Assembly (NCBI RefSeq): GCF_004785645.1
Contig: NZ_SRPE01000004.1
Location: forward strand, 62,001-126,000
Direction: 5' to 3'
Source: Empedobacter tilapiae
GTDB taxonomy: Bacteria; Bacteroidota; Bacteroidia; Flavobacteriales; Weeksellaceae
DNA: 64,000 nucleotides
A program made the position numbers and the translations under genes. Below the pieces are notes generated by a model. The model was not told the DNA's origin and ran no database searches. It saw only the letters and a program-made list of their open reading frames with translations. Of this stretch, positions 34,766 to 43,387 are shown piece after piece; the stretch's first letter is position 1; each line of letters starts with the position of its first letter.

Positions 34766-35428
34766 ATGAAAACAATCACACAATTTGGCTATAATGTCAA
34801 TGAAAGAATTGCAAATGCAATTCAAGAACTTCAAAATGGAAAAGGAATTTTATTAATCGATGATGAAAACCGAGAAAATGAGGGTGACATCATTTTTCCT
34901 GCTTCCACAATTACAGCTCCTGATATGGCTTTATTAATTCGCGAATGTAGTGGAATTGTTTGTTTATGTCTTACACAAGAAAAAGCAAATCAATTAGAGT
35001 TAAATCCGATGGTAGAGAATAATAATTCACGTTTTCATACAGCTTTTACTGTAACTATTGAAGCAAAAGAAGGTGTAACAACAGGCGTTTCAGCAGGAGA
35101 TCGTGTAAAAACTATTCAAGCAGCAATTAATCCTTTTGCAAAACCTTCGGATTTAAATCGTCCTGGACATATTTTTCCTTTAATTGGTCGTCCCAAAGGA
35201 GTAATGGAACGTAGAGGACATACAGAAGGAAGTATTGATATTGTGAAATTAGCAGGTTTGGGAGACGAAGCTGTTTTATGTGAGTTGACAAATCCTGATG
35301 GATCAATGGCTAAAGTTCCTCAAATTATAGACTTTGCAGAAAAACATAATATGACAGTTTTAACAATTGAAGATATTTATGAGTATCGTGTTCAATTAGA
35401 AAAACAAAAAGAATTAGAAATAGCTTAA
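34766..35428 (+). CDS. ribB: 3,4-dihydroxy-2-butanone 4-phosphate synthase
   Basis: A 220-residue stand-alone RibB making the four-carbon unit of riboflavin from ribulose 5-phosphate. Signature blocks are [18 protein letters not shown], the [11 protein letters not shown] loop, [10 protein letters not shown] and [14 protein letters not shown] 34766 places the first residues in line with Escherichia coli RibB. Upstream ATGs at 34721 and 34739 lie in leader sequence and are possible but less likely. There is no GTP cyclohydrolase II domain fused. Expression is controlled by the FMN riboswitch. Other rib genes are not adjacent (ribD lies at 57372). Confidence 0.95.
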   Translation: MKTITQFGYNVNERIANAIQELQNGKGILLIDDENRENEGDIIFPASTITAPDMALLIRECSGIVCLCLTQEKANQLELNPMVENNNSRFHTAFTVTIEAKEGVTTGVSAGDRVKTIQAAINPFAKPSDLNRPGHIFPLIGRPKGVMERRGHTEGSIDIVKLAGLGDEAVLCELTNPDGSMAKVPQIIDFAEKHNMTVLTIEDIYEYRVQLEKQKELEIA

Positions 35429-35458
35429 ATTATAATGTAAAATTAACTATAAACTTTC

Positions 35459-35490
35459 AAAAATCTTCAGGTAGAAATGCTTGAAGATTT
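35459..35490 (+). terminator. Intrinsic terminator after ribB
   Basis: Stem AAAATCTTCA/TGAAGATTTT with a 12-base loop, then TTTTT. It lies 30 bases after the ribB stop. Confidence 0.75.
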
Positions 35491-35499
35491 TTTTATAAG

Positions 35500-35528
35500 A
35501 AAAAGGTGAGCATTTTCAGCTCACCTTT
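35500..35528 (-). terminator. Intrinsic terminator of the FG-GAP protein gene
   Basis: A perfect stem AAAAGGTGAGC/GCTCACCTTTT with a 7-base loop, and a T run on the minus strand. Confidence 0.85.
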
Positions 35529-35558
35529 TGTTTACATCGATTAGTTTTTAGTGATTAA

Positions 35559-37271
35559 TTATTTTTTGATTAATTTTTTAGTGACTGATTTATCATTAAT
35601 GTTCAATTTAACAATATATACACCTTTTGGTAAAGATGAAATATCAATAGAATTGTCTGAGTTCAATTGAAAAGTTATTTTTCTTCCTTGCAGATCATAT
35701 AATTCAATTGACTTTAAGCTATCGGCTTTTACAAAAACTTTGTTAGTCGCAGGATTTGGATAAAGTTGTAAATCGTTGGTAATAGTATAATTTGTAATAG
35801 AAAGATTCTCTTCTTTAGAAGCTTCAGAGTAAGTATTAGAAGCATCAATAGATTTCACGCTCCAATAAACAGTTTCAGGAGCATCATCTAATTCTAAGAA
35901 CCAAGAAGGAGTTGTTACAATATATTTAGCTATATCTTGAGCACCAGATTTTGTTCCTACCTTAATTTCATATCGTAATGCTTTGGTTGGAGTTTTATCG
36001 TCACTTGCTTCATTCCAAGAAAAATTAAATCTGTTTTCTTTTTTTTCTACATTAAGTTTTGTAGGTGCAAGAGGTTTTTTATTTTCTTCTTTCGTAGTGT
36101 TTTTAAACAGTTTTGTTAGAGAAGGCATATCTTCGTGACTCCAATCAAAACCAGACATTAATACATCGAGGTGATTGTCATTATCATAATCAAAAAGAAC
36201 GATATTACCTTGGCTTCCAAGGTTAAATAAACCAGTATCTTCTGCTTTTGTAAAAGAATGAGTTGAAGGATTATAAAGAAAAATTTTTACCCATCCGTTA
36301 AAATCTGCATCATTTCCAATTACTATAAAATCATAATAACCGTCATTATTTAAATCTCCAGTTTGAACACTAGATCCAGAAAGACCTTCATTTTCGATAA
36401 TTTCAGTCGTAAAATTCCCTTTTCCATCGTTCCATAAAATAGTTAGATACTCATTAAAGTTTTCATCGACTCCAGAAGCAACCAAATCTAAAAAACCGTC
36501 TGCATTAAAATCTGCATAAGCCATTTTCCCGTCACTCATTGCAGGTAAGTCCTGAGAAAACTCTAATTGTCCATTGTTGTTTAGATATACTTTAAAAGTA
36601 GGTGTCATATCAGCATTAAATCCAAAAACCACAACATCAAGAAGATGATCATTATTTAAATCTAATACTTTGAAATTTCCATTTTGAGTTCCAGGTAACC
36701 AAGCATTTTTTATGTCAAAACCATTTCCATTGTTTTTATAAAAATCTAGTTCGAAAGTAAATCCTTTCCCTTTTACATATTGTGTTCCGTTCAAAGCAAA
36801 ATCTTGTTTTCCGTCATTATTGAAATCAAAAACTTCTAAAGAGCCATAAATCTTTCCAGGAGTATTATCAATCAATTCGAAACCGTTTCCTGTATTTTTA
36901 AACTTATATTGTTGATAATTGACAATATCATTGTAACTTAAACCAGTAGATATGATATCTAATAAACCATCATTGTCAAAATCAATAAATTTTATATCTC
37001 CTAGATGTGTAGAGTTTATTCCTAAATCTCCATATACAGAATAAGTTCCGTTTACATTTTTGTAAATTTCGTTATGAGTAAAATCAACACTTCCATCTTT
37101 ATTAGAATCGATTGCTCCATTATAAACAATATCTAAAAAACCATCTCCATCGAAATCTGCAACATCGCTAGAAGAATAATAATAGTCTGCCATAATAGTT
37201 TCTATTTCTTTGAAATTTTGAGCATTTAATGCAAATGGTAATAGTGCTAATAAAAAAGTAAATTTTTTCAT
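35559..37271 (-). CDS. Secreted FG-GAP/VCBS repeat protein with T9SS sorting domain
   Basis: A 570-residue exported protein. After the signal peptide (FTFLLALLPFALNAQ) come about seven FG-GAP-like repeats with the calcium-binding pattern DxDxDGxxD (DFDGDGFLDIVYNG, DFDNDGLLDIIS and so on), predicted to form a beta-propeller. Next is a fibronectin-III-like domain (about 400-480) and a C-terminal T9SS sorting domain (YPNPATNKVFV, then SVTKKLIKK). It is likely an extracellular adhesin or surface protein. Monocistronic, with its own terminator. Confidence 0.87.
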   Translation of the reverse strand: MKKFTFLLALLPFALNAQNFKEIETIMADYYYSSSDVADFDGDGFLDIVYNGAIDSNKDGSVDFTHNEIYKNVNGTYSVYGDLGINSTHLGDIKFIDFDNDGLLDIISTGLSYNDIVNYQQYKFKNTGNGFELIDNTPGKIYGSLEVFDFNNDGKQDFALNGTQYVKGKGFTFELDFYKNNGNGFDIKNAWLPGTQNGNFKVLDLNNDHLLDVVVFGFNADMTPTFKVYLNNNGQLEFSQDLPAMSDGKMAYADFNADGFLDLVASGVDENFNEYLTILWNDGKGNFTTEIIENEGLSGSSVQTGDLNNDGYYDFIVIGNDADFNGWVKIFLYNPSTHSFTKAEDTGLFNLGSQGNIVLFDYDNDNHLDVLMSGFDWSHEDMPSLTKLFKNTTKEENKKPLAPTKLNVEKKENRFNFSWNEASDDKTPTKALRYEIKVGTKSGAQDIAKYIVTTPSWFLELDDAPETVYWSVKSIDASNTYSEASKEENLSITNYTITNDLQLYPNPATNKVFVKADSLKSIELYDLQGRKITFQLNSDNSIDISSLPKGVYIVKLNINDKSVTKKLIKK

Positions 37272-37462
37272 ATTTTATATTATTTTTATTTAGTCTAAAT
37301 TAAATAAAATATCAAATTCTGCAAATTATTTCTATCACATTAGAGCATAATATTTATCATGTTAACATATTAAAAAATAAAGAAGAGTTTTTAAGGAGAT
37401 TAAGAAAGAAATTCATATAGAATATTATCTTAAAAATATTCTAATAATAATGTTTATTTTTT

Positions 37463-37515
37463 TTGATTTCATTCAAATTTATTGACTAAAATCAAGTTGG
37501 TTTGATAAAAATCAA
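37463..37515 (+). promoter_or_regulatory. Three tandem Crp/Fnr-like operator boxes
   Basis: Three copies of a TTGAn-N4-nTCAA dyad lie at 37463-37476 (TTGATTTCATTCAA), 37482-37495 (TTGACTAAAATCAA) and 37502-37515 (TTGATAAAAATCAA). The last is an exact FNR-type TTGAT-N4-ATCAA box. Centres are 19 and 20 bases apart, two DNA turns, so all boxes face the same side. They end 35 bases before the MFS start. Confidence 0.7.
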
Positions 37516-37550
37516 TGTACATTTAGAACTTCAAAAATTATTTATAAACA

Positions 37551-38804
37551 ATGGAAACGGAAGAACAAATTCCATCGGTCTGGAAAAATAAAGAATTTAT
37601 TCCATTCATTTTTTTAAGGTTTTCGTTAATCTTTGCTTTATTTATTCAAAGTACTTCAGTTGCTTACGAAATTTTTAAAGTCACACAAAAAGAGATTTTT
37701 CTAGGACTAATAGGTTTAGCAGAATTTTTTCCTATTCTTTTAACTGCTTTTTACGCAGGACAGTTAGTTGATAAATTAGATAAACGAATGATTTTAGTTC
37801 GAAGTGTAGGTTGTTTTATGACAGCTTCTTTTGTTTTAATGATTGTCAATTTTCCTTCAGTTAGAGAAGCAATAGGAATTCCTATTTATTTAGGAGTTTG
37901 TTATTTTGCATTTTTTATATTAGGATTAACGAGAGCATTTAGTGGACCTGCTTTATTTGCTCTTTTAGCCTTAGTTGTTCGTAAAGAAAATTATACAAAA
38001 GCAATCCCAATTTCTTCTTCTGCATTTATGATAGGTTCTGTTTTAGGACCTTTAGCAGGAGGAGTAATTTTAGCAAAATTTGGAATAGAGGCTGCTTTAA
38101 TAACTGCTTTTATTATTATGTGTATTTCGATGGTAATGATTTTGATGATTTCAAAAAAGCCAGCAGAAATATCAGAATCAGAATCGGTAGAATCACCAAT
38201 GACGCGTATAAAAGAAGGCTTGAGATTTATTTGGGGAACACCAATTATTTTAGCAGTTTTGAGTTTAGATATGTTTGCAGTTTTCTTTGGTGGGGCAGAG
38301 TCCTTGTTACCAGCTTTTGTAGAAAAAGTATTGAATCAAGGTTCCGAAGCTTTTGGATTATTACGATCAGCTCATGGAATTGGATCCTTGATTATGATGT
38401 TTTTCTTGTCTATGATTCCAAGCTTATTAAAAGGAAATGTTGGTCCAAAATTATTAGGAGCAGTTGCAATGTTTGGTGTTTGTATTATTTCGTTTGGATT
38501 TAGTCGGAATTTATATTTATGTTTTGCAATTCTTATGTTAGGAGGAGCTTTTGATGCAATATCAATGGTAATTAGACAAAGTATTTTGCAAATAAAAACT
38601 CCAGAAAATTTAAAAGGACGTGTTTCATCAGTAAATTCAATTTTTGTAAGTTCTTCTAATGAATTGGGTGCATTGGAAAGTGGAATAGCAGCTACGTTTT
38701 TAGGTTTAGTTCCAGGAATTATTTTTGGAGGATCAATGACTATCTTAACTGTTATTCTTATTTCAATCTTAATTAAACAAATAAGATATGTAGAATTGAA
38801 ATAA
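37551..38804 (+). CDS. MFS transporter, EntS/MFS_3-like exporter
   Basis: A 417-residue, 12-helix carrier. The loop motif GQLVDKLDKRMIL between helices 2 and 3 is MFS motif A. The second half repeats a similar layout (FDAISMVIRQSILQ). The EntS/MFS_3 branch exports siderophores and small hydrophobic compounds. Here the substrate is not known. It stands alone, with three Crp/Fnr-like boxes in front, suggesting regulation by oxygen or a related signal. Confidence 0.85.
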   Translation: METEEQIPSVWKNKEFIPFIFLRFSLIFALFIQSTSVAYEIFKVTQKEIFLGLIGLAEFFPILLTAFYAGQLVDKLDKRMILVRSVGCFMTASFVLMIVNFPSVREAIGIPIYLGVCYFAFFILGLTRAFSGPALFALLALVVRKENYTKAIPISSSAFMIGSVLGPLAGGVILAKFGIEAALITAFIIMCISMVMILMISKKPAEISESESVESPMTRIKEGLRFIWGTPIILAVLSLDMFAVFFGGAESLLPAFVEKVLNQGSEAFGLLRSAHGIGSLIMMFFLSMIPSLLKGNVGPKLLGAVAMFGVCIISFGFSRNLYLCFAILMLGGAFDAISMVIRQSILQIKTPENLKGRVSSVNSIFVSSSNELGALESGIAATFLGLVPGIIFGGSMTILTVILISILIKQIRYVELK

Positions 38805-38834
38805 AAAACTTATTCAAAGATTATAATATTGTAT

Positions 38835-38842
38835 TATTTTTG
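38835..38842 (+). promoter_or_regulatory. -7 promoter element
   Basis: TATTTTTG matches TAnnTTTG, 26 bases before the ATG of the outer-membrane protein gene at 38869. Confidence 0.55.
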
Positions 38843-38868
38843 AGCTTTTAAAAAAATACAATAACTAT

Positions 38869-39531
38869 ATGAAGAAAATTTTACTTACTTGTATTGGTTT
38901 AGTAACATTGATGACTGCGAAAGCTCAACAAATAGAATTTGGACCAACAATAGGTTATCGATTTAATAATATTGTTGATAGAAAAGCTGAAACTAAAAGA
39001 GCTGTTATTGGTAATGCATTATGGAAGACCGAATATGGTTTTCAGGCTGTTTATAACTTTAGAAAGCCTGGAAATGAAATGAATTATAGATTAACTGCTT
39101 TTTATCAAAATCAGCAAAGAGGATCAAAAAGTGAACGATTTTCAGATGAACGATTTGAAATAGATACAAATGGATTTGGATTAATGTTTGGAATTGCAAG
39201 AGAAGTTTCTCCTAAATGGATTTTGACATTAAATATAGGATTGGGAACAAATTCTATGGATACAAAAAAGTATTATAAAGGAGATCATTTGCAAACAGAA
39301 GCTTTTGATAAATTATATACAGAATTAGAACCAAAATCTAATGAAGTTAATTTCTTGTATCAAATTGGTGTTGAAAGAGTATTAATTCCAAATAAATTAT
39401 TAGCTTTTGTTGATTTTCATGGAGATGCAGGTATTTCTAAAATGAATTCATCGATAGGAAGTTATGGTAATCAAGGTTTAGGATTTGGTGCTGGTTTACG
39501 TTACTTGGTGGATTTATCAAGAAAAGATTAA
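38869..39531 (+). CDS. Predicted outer-membrane beta-barrel protein
   Basis: A 220-residue protein with a signal peptide ending KAQQ. After it come alternating hydrophobic/aromatic strands (IEFGPTIGYRF, NYRLTAFYQNQ, GFGLMFGIAREV, WILTLNIGLG) and a C-terminal strand GLGFGAGLRYLVDL. That is the pattern of small eight-stranded barrels such as porin-like PF13568 proteins. The function is unknown. Monocistronic. Confidence 0.7.
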   Translation: MKKILLTCIGLVTLMTAKAQQIEFGPTIGYRFNNIVDRKAETKRAVIGNALWKTEYGFQAVYNFRKPGNEMNYRLTAFYQNQQRGSKSERFSDERFEIDTNGFGLMFGIAREVSPKWILTLNIGLGTNSMDTKKYYKGDHLQTEAFDKLYTELEPKSNEVNFLYQIGVERVLIPNKLLAFVDFHGDAGISKMNSSIGSYGNQGLGFGAGLRYLVDLSRKD

Positions 39532-39543
39532 AGTTTATTTATA

Positions 39544-39574
39544 AAAAAATCTCAGTTATATACTGAGATTTTTT
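39544..39574. terminator. Bidirectional intrinsic terminator
   Basis: A 13-base perfect stem (AAAAAATCTCAGT/ACTGAGATTTTTT) with a 5-base loop, between convergent genes. Confidence 0.9.
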
Positions 39575-39604
39575 ATGTTTTTTTTAATTAAAGATAATAA
39601 TCAG

Positions 39605-40468
39605 TTATTTTATTATCGGTCTGATTAAACCTTCTTGTGCTACACTGCAAATCATTTCTCCGGAACGATTAAATAAACTCCCACGAGTATAACCTCTTGT
39701 ATCATTGGCACTAGGAGATTGTACGTTTACTAAAATCCAATCATGCAGATTAGGTTTTCTATGAAACCAAATAGAATGATCTAGACTTGCCATTTGTGTA
39801 TTTCCAAAGTGCGCTTTCGAAGCATGAGGTTTTATAGCCGTTGATAATAAATTATAATCAGAACTATATGCGATTAATTGATGAATAATAGGTAAAGGTA
39901 AATTTTCAGGAACATCATTAAATGTTAACCAAACATTACTGCTATTAGGATAATCTTTTTTATCAAATGGATTAACAAATTCTACAGGCTTAAAGTCTAA
40001 AGGGCGTTCTGCTAAAACGAAACGCATGATAGACTTTGGTAAAATAGAACCAAATTGTTCTGCAACATCATTCCAACTCATTAATTCTTCAGGAGGTGTT
40101 ACAATAGGCATTTCATCTTGATGTTCATAGCCTTCTTGTTTCAATTGAAAAGAGCAAGTCATTACAAAAATAGGAACATTATCTTGTTTTGCAGTAACAA
40201 CTCGTGTACTAAAACTTCCTCCATCCCGAAGGTTTGCTACTTCAAAATAAATAAGTTTTTCCAAATTACCAGGTAAAATGAAATAGGAGTGAAGAGAATG
40301 GCAAAACCTATCTGAAGGAACTGTTTGATAAGCAGCATGTAAGGCCTGACTTACTACTTGTCCTCCAAAAACGTTTGAACTTCCCATAAAAGAACTCTTC
40401 CCTTCGAATAGATTTTCTTCCAATTTTTTTAATGAAATCAATTCAATAAGCTCTTGAGTAGTTTTCAT
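39605..40468 (-). CDS. tesB: Acyl-CoA thioesterase II (TesB family)
   Basis: A 287-residue double-hotdog enzyme that hydrolyses medium- and long-chain acyl-CoA. Typical blocks are FEGKSSFMGSSNVFGGQVVS near the N terminus, FCHSLHSYFILPG, and the C-terminal catalytic-domain block ASLDHSIWFHR. The full size (about 286 in Escherichia coli TesB) is present. It lies 9 bases downstream of the nitronate-monooxygenase-like gene, so the two are co-transcribed. Confidence 0.9.
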   Translation of the reverse strand: MKTTQELIELISLKKLEENLFEGKSSFMGSSNVFGGQVVSQALHAAYQTVPSDRFCHSLHSYFILPGNLEKLIYFEVANLRDGGSFSTRVVTAKQDNVPIFVMTCSFQLKQEGYEHQDEMPIVTPPEELMSWNDVAEQFGSILPKSIMRFVLAERPLDFKPVEFVNPFDKKDYPNSSNVWLTFNDVPENLPLPIIHQLIAYSSDYNLLSTAIKPHASKAHFGNTQMASLDHSIWFHRKPNLHDWILVNVQSPSANDTRGYTRGSLFNRSGEMICSVAQEGLIRPIIK

Positions 40469-40477
40469 TTTTTTAAT

Positions 40478-41443
40478 CTAAAATTTCAAATTGTTTAATT
40501 TCTGCACGTTTTGTTCTAATGCAGTCTTATATTCTCTTTTTATCCGATTTATTAATTCTTCGGTCGAAATAATATCATGAATACCAGAAACTCCATGTCC
40601 TGCAGACCAAATATCTTTCCATGCTTTATGTCCGTCACCTCCTATTAGTTTGGAAAAATCTTCTTCTTTTTTTTCATCTAAATCTATTCCAGAATGAATA
40701 ATACTTGGCTTTAGGAAATTAGCATTAACACCAGAAATTCCATCTGTATAAATAACATCTTCAAAAGTAGAATCAACTAACATTGTTTTGTAATCCTGAT
40801 CTGCTGAAGCTTCCTTTGTTGCAATAAAACGGGTTCCCATATAAGCGAAATCAGCTCCCATGTTTTCTGAAGCTAAGATGTCGTTTCCATTATTCATTGC
40901 ACCAGCTAAAATTAAACATCCATTGTAAAAAGTACGGATATCATCTATCAAAGCAAAAGGATTTGCAGTACCTGCATGTCCACCAGCTCCAGATGCAACA
41001 GCTATAATTCCATCTACACCAGCTTCAGCAGCTTTTTCTGCATGGCGTTTCTTGATAATATCATGAAAAACTAATCCGCCATAACTATGAACAGCATCTA
41101 CAACTTGTTTTACAGCACCAAGAGAAGTAATAATAAGAGGAACTTTATATTTTGCACATAAAGCTAAATCTCCTTCAAGACGAGGATTTGTTTTATTTAC
41201 AATCAAATTAACTCCGAAAGGGGCTGCTTTTTTTCCAGTTTCTTCTTCAAATTGTTTTAATTGAGATGTAATATCAATTAACATTTGCTCAAAATCTTCT
41301 GCAGTTCTTCCATTTAGAGAAGGGAAAGTTCCACATACTCCATTTTTACACGCTTCTACAACTAATTCAGTTCTAGAAACAAGAAACATAGGTGAAGTAA
41401 TTAAAGGAAGATCTAAACTATTTTTAAATTCTTGTAGGGTCAT
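40478..41443 (-). CDS. Nitronate monooxygenase/2-nitropropane dioxygenase-like FMN enzyme
   Basis: A 321-residue TIM-barrel flavoprotein. The N-terminal block LPLITSPMFLVS is the family start. GVDGIIAVASGAGGHAGT is the FMN-binding and catalytic His region, and GADFAYMGTRFIAT the phosphate-binding end. I chose ATG 41443. Longer forms run into non-conserved upstream sequence. It oxidises alkyl nitronates or related compounds (for example propionate 3-nitronate) with FMN. It could also be an enoyl-reductase-like relative (FabK), but the GAGGHAGT motif favours NMO. Confidence 0.85.
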   Translation of the reverse strand: MTLQEFKNSLDLPLITSPMFLVSRTELVVEACKNGVCGTFPSLNGRTAEDFEQMLIDITSQLKQFEEETGKKAAPFGVNLIVNKTNPRLEGDLALCAKYKVPLIITSLGAVKQVVDAVHSYGGLVFHDIIKKRHAEKAAEAGVDGIIAVASGAGGHAGTANPFALIDDIRTFYNGCLILAGAMNNGNDILASENMGADFAYMGTRFIATKEASADQDYKTMLVDSTFEDVIYTDGISGVNANFLKPSIIHSGIDLDEKKEEDFSKLIGGDGHKAWKDIWSAGHGVSGIHDIISTEELINRIKREYKTALEQNVQKLNNLKF

Positions 41444-41549
41444 ACTAAAATTTTTTAATGTGGTACAAGATGCAATATAGTTATAAAATATTTTTGTAAA
41501 AATTAAAATTCCTTTATAATTTCTAAATGTAGAAGCAAAACCTTTGATG

Positions 41550-41557
41550 TATCTTTG
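41550..41557 (+). promoter_or_regulatory. -7 promoter element of the MATE gene
   Basis: TATCTTTG matches TAnnTTTG, 20 bases before the TTG start at 41578, which supports that unusual start. Confidence 0.65.
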
Positions 41558-41577
41558 CAACTCTAAACTTTTTAACA

Positions 41578-43029
41578 TTGGATTTAAAAGAACACTTAAG
41601 ACGTAATATAAAATTAGCATTTCCTGTAATGATAACTCAAATGGGACAGATTTCTGTTAACATTATAGATAACATTATGGTAGGTGGACTTGGAGGTAAA
41701 TATGATAATATTGAAGATGAAGTTTTAGGTAAAACTGCTTTGGCAGCAGCCTCTTTAGGAAATTCATTATTTTTTGCAGTTTTAGTATTTGCTTTTGGTT
41801 TTAGTTTTGCTTTATCTCCATTAATTGCAGCCGAAGATTCAAGAGGAAATAAGAAAATGGCAGCAAATTATTTTTCACATAGTTTAGTCTTGAATGTTAC
41901 TTTATCAATTGGTTTATTTTTATTAATAACATTCCTAAAGCCGCTGATGTTCTATATGGGACAACCAGCTGATGTGGTAGAAAAGTGTATCCCATACTTG
42001 ACAATTATGACATTCTCAATGATTCCATTGATGATTTTTCAAACGTTTCGTCAATTATCAGAAGGTTTGTCATTAACGATTCCTGTAACTATTGCAACAA
42101 TTTTAAGTAATGTAGTTAATATTACGTTAAATTATGGTTGGATTTATGGTAACTGGGGATTTCCTCGTTTAGAAGTAGCTGGTGCGGCTTGGGGAACATT
42201 TGTTGCTCGTTCAGTTATGATGATTTTCTTAATTATTGTATTATTTAATTTCAAAAAAACAAAATCGGTTTTACAAGAAGTACAGTTTAAGGCAAGCAAT
42301 TTTCAGAAAATTATATTTAAAAAAATTGCTGGAATTGGAATTCCTACTGCGTTAACTTCTTTCTTCGAAATGAGTGCATTTTCTCTGGCAGCATTTGTTT
42401 GCGGTTATACATTTACAAATTCTATTGCAGATCAAGAATTAGCAAAAGTAAATTTAGCAGCACATCAAATAGCGATAAATCTTGCTTCAACAACTTTTAT
42501 GATGTGTACTGGTATTGGAGTTGCAGCAACAGTCCGAATAGGAAATCAATTAGGTTTAAAAGATTATAAAACTTTAAGAGAAGCAGGTTGGTCTTGTATT
42601 TTGATGGTTTTATCATTCATGATTTTGTGTGGAATTTTGTTTATTGTTTTCCGCTATCAGCTACCAACAATTTATTTAGATAATCCTGATGTGATAAATT
42701 TAGCTGCTTCACTGTTGATTATAGCTTCACTTTTTCAAATGTCAGATGGAGTACAATTAGTCTTATTAGGGGCTTTAAGAGGAATGACAGATGTTAAAAT
42801 ACCATCAATTCTAACATTTGTTTCATATTGGTTAATTGCAATTCCTATTGGTGTTGTATTAGCAATTGTTTTTGAAATGCGTGCATTTGGAATGTGGATA
42901 GGATTAGGGATAGGGCTAACAGCCTCTGCAGTATTTTTAATGATTAGATATAATCGTCAAACAAAAAAAATGATTAGGGAAAACCCTAATTCTGATATAA
43001 TTTTAGAAGATAAATTAAAAAACATTTAA
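41578..43029 (+). CDS. MATE family multidrug/Na+ antiporter (TTG start)
   Basis: A 483-residue, 12-helix efflux protein with the MATE layout: N-terminal IKLAFPVMITQMGQISVNII (20 residues, first helix), GQPADVVEKCIPYL, GALRGMTDVKIPS in the second half. The first in-frame Met is 18 residues in, inside helix 1. I therefore take TTG 41578, 20 bases past a -7 element. Substrates are probably cationic drugs, driven by Na+ or H+. A tiny acidic gene follows after one base. Confidence 0.88.
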   Translation: MDLKEHLRRNIKLAFPVMITQMGQISVNIIDNIMVGGLGGKYDNIEDEVLGKTALAAASLGNSLFFAVLVFAFGFSFALSPLIAAEDSRGNKKMAANYFSHSLVLNVTLSIGLFLLITFLKPLMFYMGQPADVVEKCIPYLTIMTFSMIPLMIFQTFRQLSEGLSLTIPVTIATILSNVVNITLNYGWIYGNWGFPRLEVAGAAWGTFVARSVMMIFLIIVLFNFKKTKSVLQEVQFKASNFQKIIFKKIAGIGIPTALTSFFEMSAFSLAAFVCGYTFTNSIADQELAKVNLAAHQIAINLASTTFMMCTGIGVAATVRIGNQLGLKDYKTLREAGWSCILMVLSFMILCGILFIVFRYQLPTIYLDNPDVINLAASLLIIASLFQMSDGVQLVLLGALRGMTDVKIPSILTFVSYWLIAIPIGVVLAIVFEMRAFGMWIGLGIGLTASAVFLMIRYNRQTKKMIRENPNSDIILEDKLKNI

Positions 43030-43030
43030 A

Positions 43031-43267
43031 ATGGAATTACCAAAATTTTTATTGGCAGATAATTCAACAATGCCAGACAAAATCTTTATTTTACATACAG
43101 AGTATCCTCGTTTTTTATTGGATGTAGAAACAGATGATATCGAGTGGTTTGAAGATATTTCTGAAGAAGAAGATAATGAAGAGTTTAATACTGAAATGGC
43201 TAATTTAATCGAAGACGCTTTAGATTTTTATGATCAAGAAATGTCTTTATTAGATGAAGAAGAGTAA
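43031..43267 (+). CDS. Small highly acidic conserved-looking protein
   Basis: A 78-residue protein with a beta-strand-like front half (IFILHTEYPRFLLDVETDDI) and a very acidic C-terminal half (about 20 Asp/Glu in the last 40 residues). It starts one base after the MATE stop, so it is translated from the same transcript. I do not recognise a domain. Proteins of this type in Flavobacteriia are cytoplasmic and of unknown role. Confidence 0.7.
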   Translation: MELPKFLLADNSTMPDKIFILHTEYPRFLLDVETDDIEWFEDISEEEDNEEFNTEMANLIEDALDFYDQEMSLLDEEE

Positions 43268-43298
43268 GTCTTGAATAAATAAATTTCCATGTTTTTAC

Positions 43299-43317
43299 TA
43301 GTGTAGGATTTACACTA
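43299..43317 (+). terminator. Possible weak terminator or hairpin
   Basis: A 7-base inverted repeat TAGTGTA/TACACTA with a 5-base loop, followed by AAAATAATTTTA. The T run is poor, so function is uncertain. Confidence 0.35.
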
Positions 43318-43387
43318 AAATAATTTTATATGCTTGCATTATAATTTTTTTATTAGTATTTTGCAACTAAGAAAATTATTCAAAACC

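Noticed and set aside
38120-38503. A 127-codon plus-strand frame inside the MFS gene
   Set aside because: Its product has a Phe/Arg/Ser-rich composition without domains. The MFS frame is clearly the real one.
41444-41620. N-terminal extension of the nitronate monooxygenase-like gene to 41620
   Set aside because: The additional residues are hydrophobic and non-conserved, and the extension would overlap the divergent MATE promoter and start.
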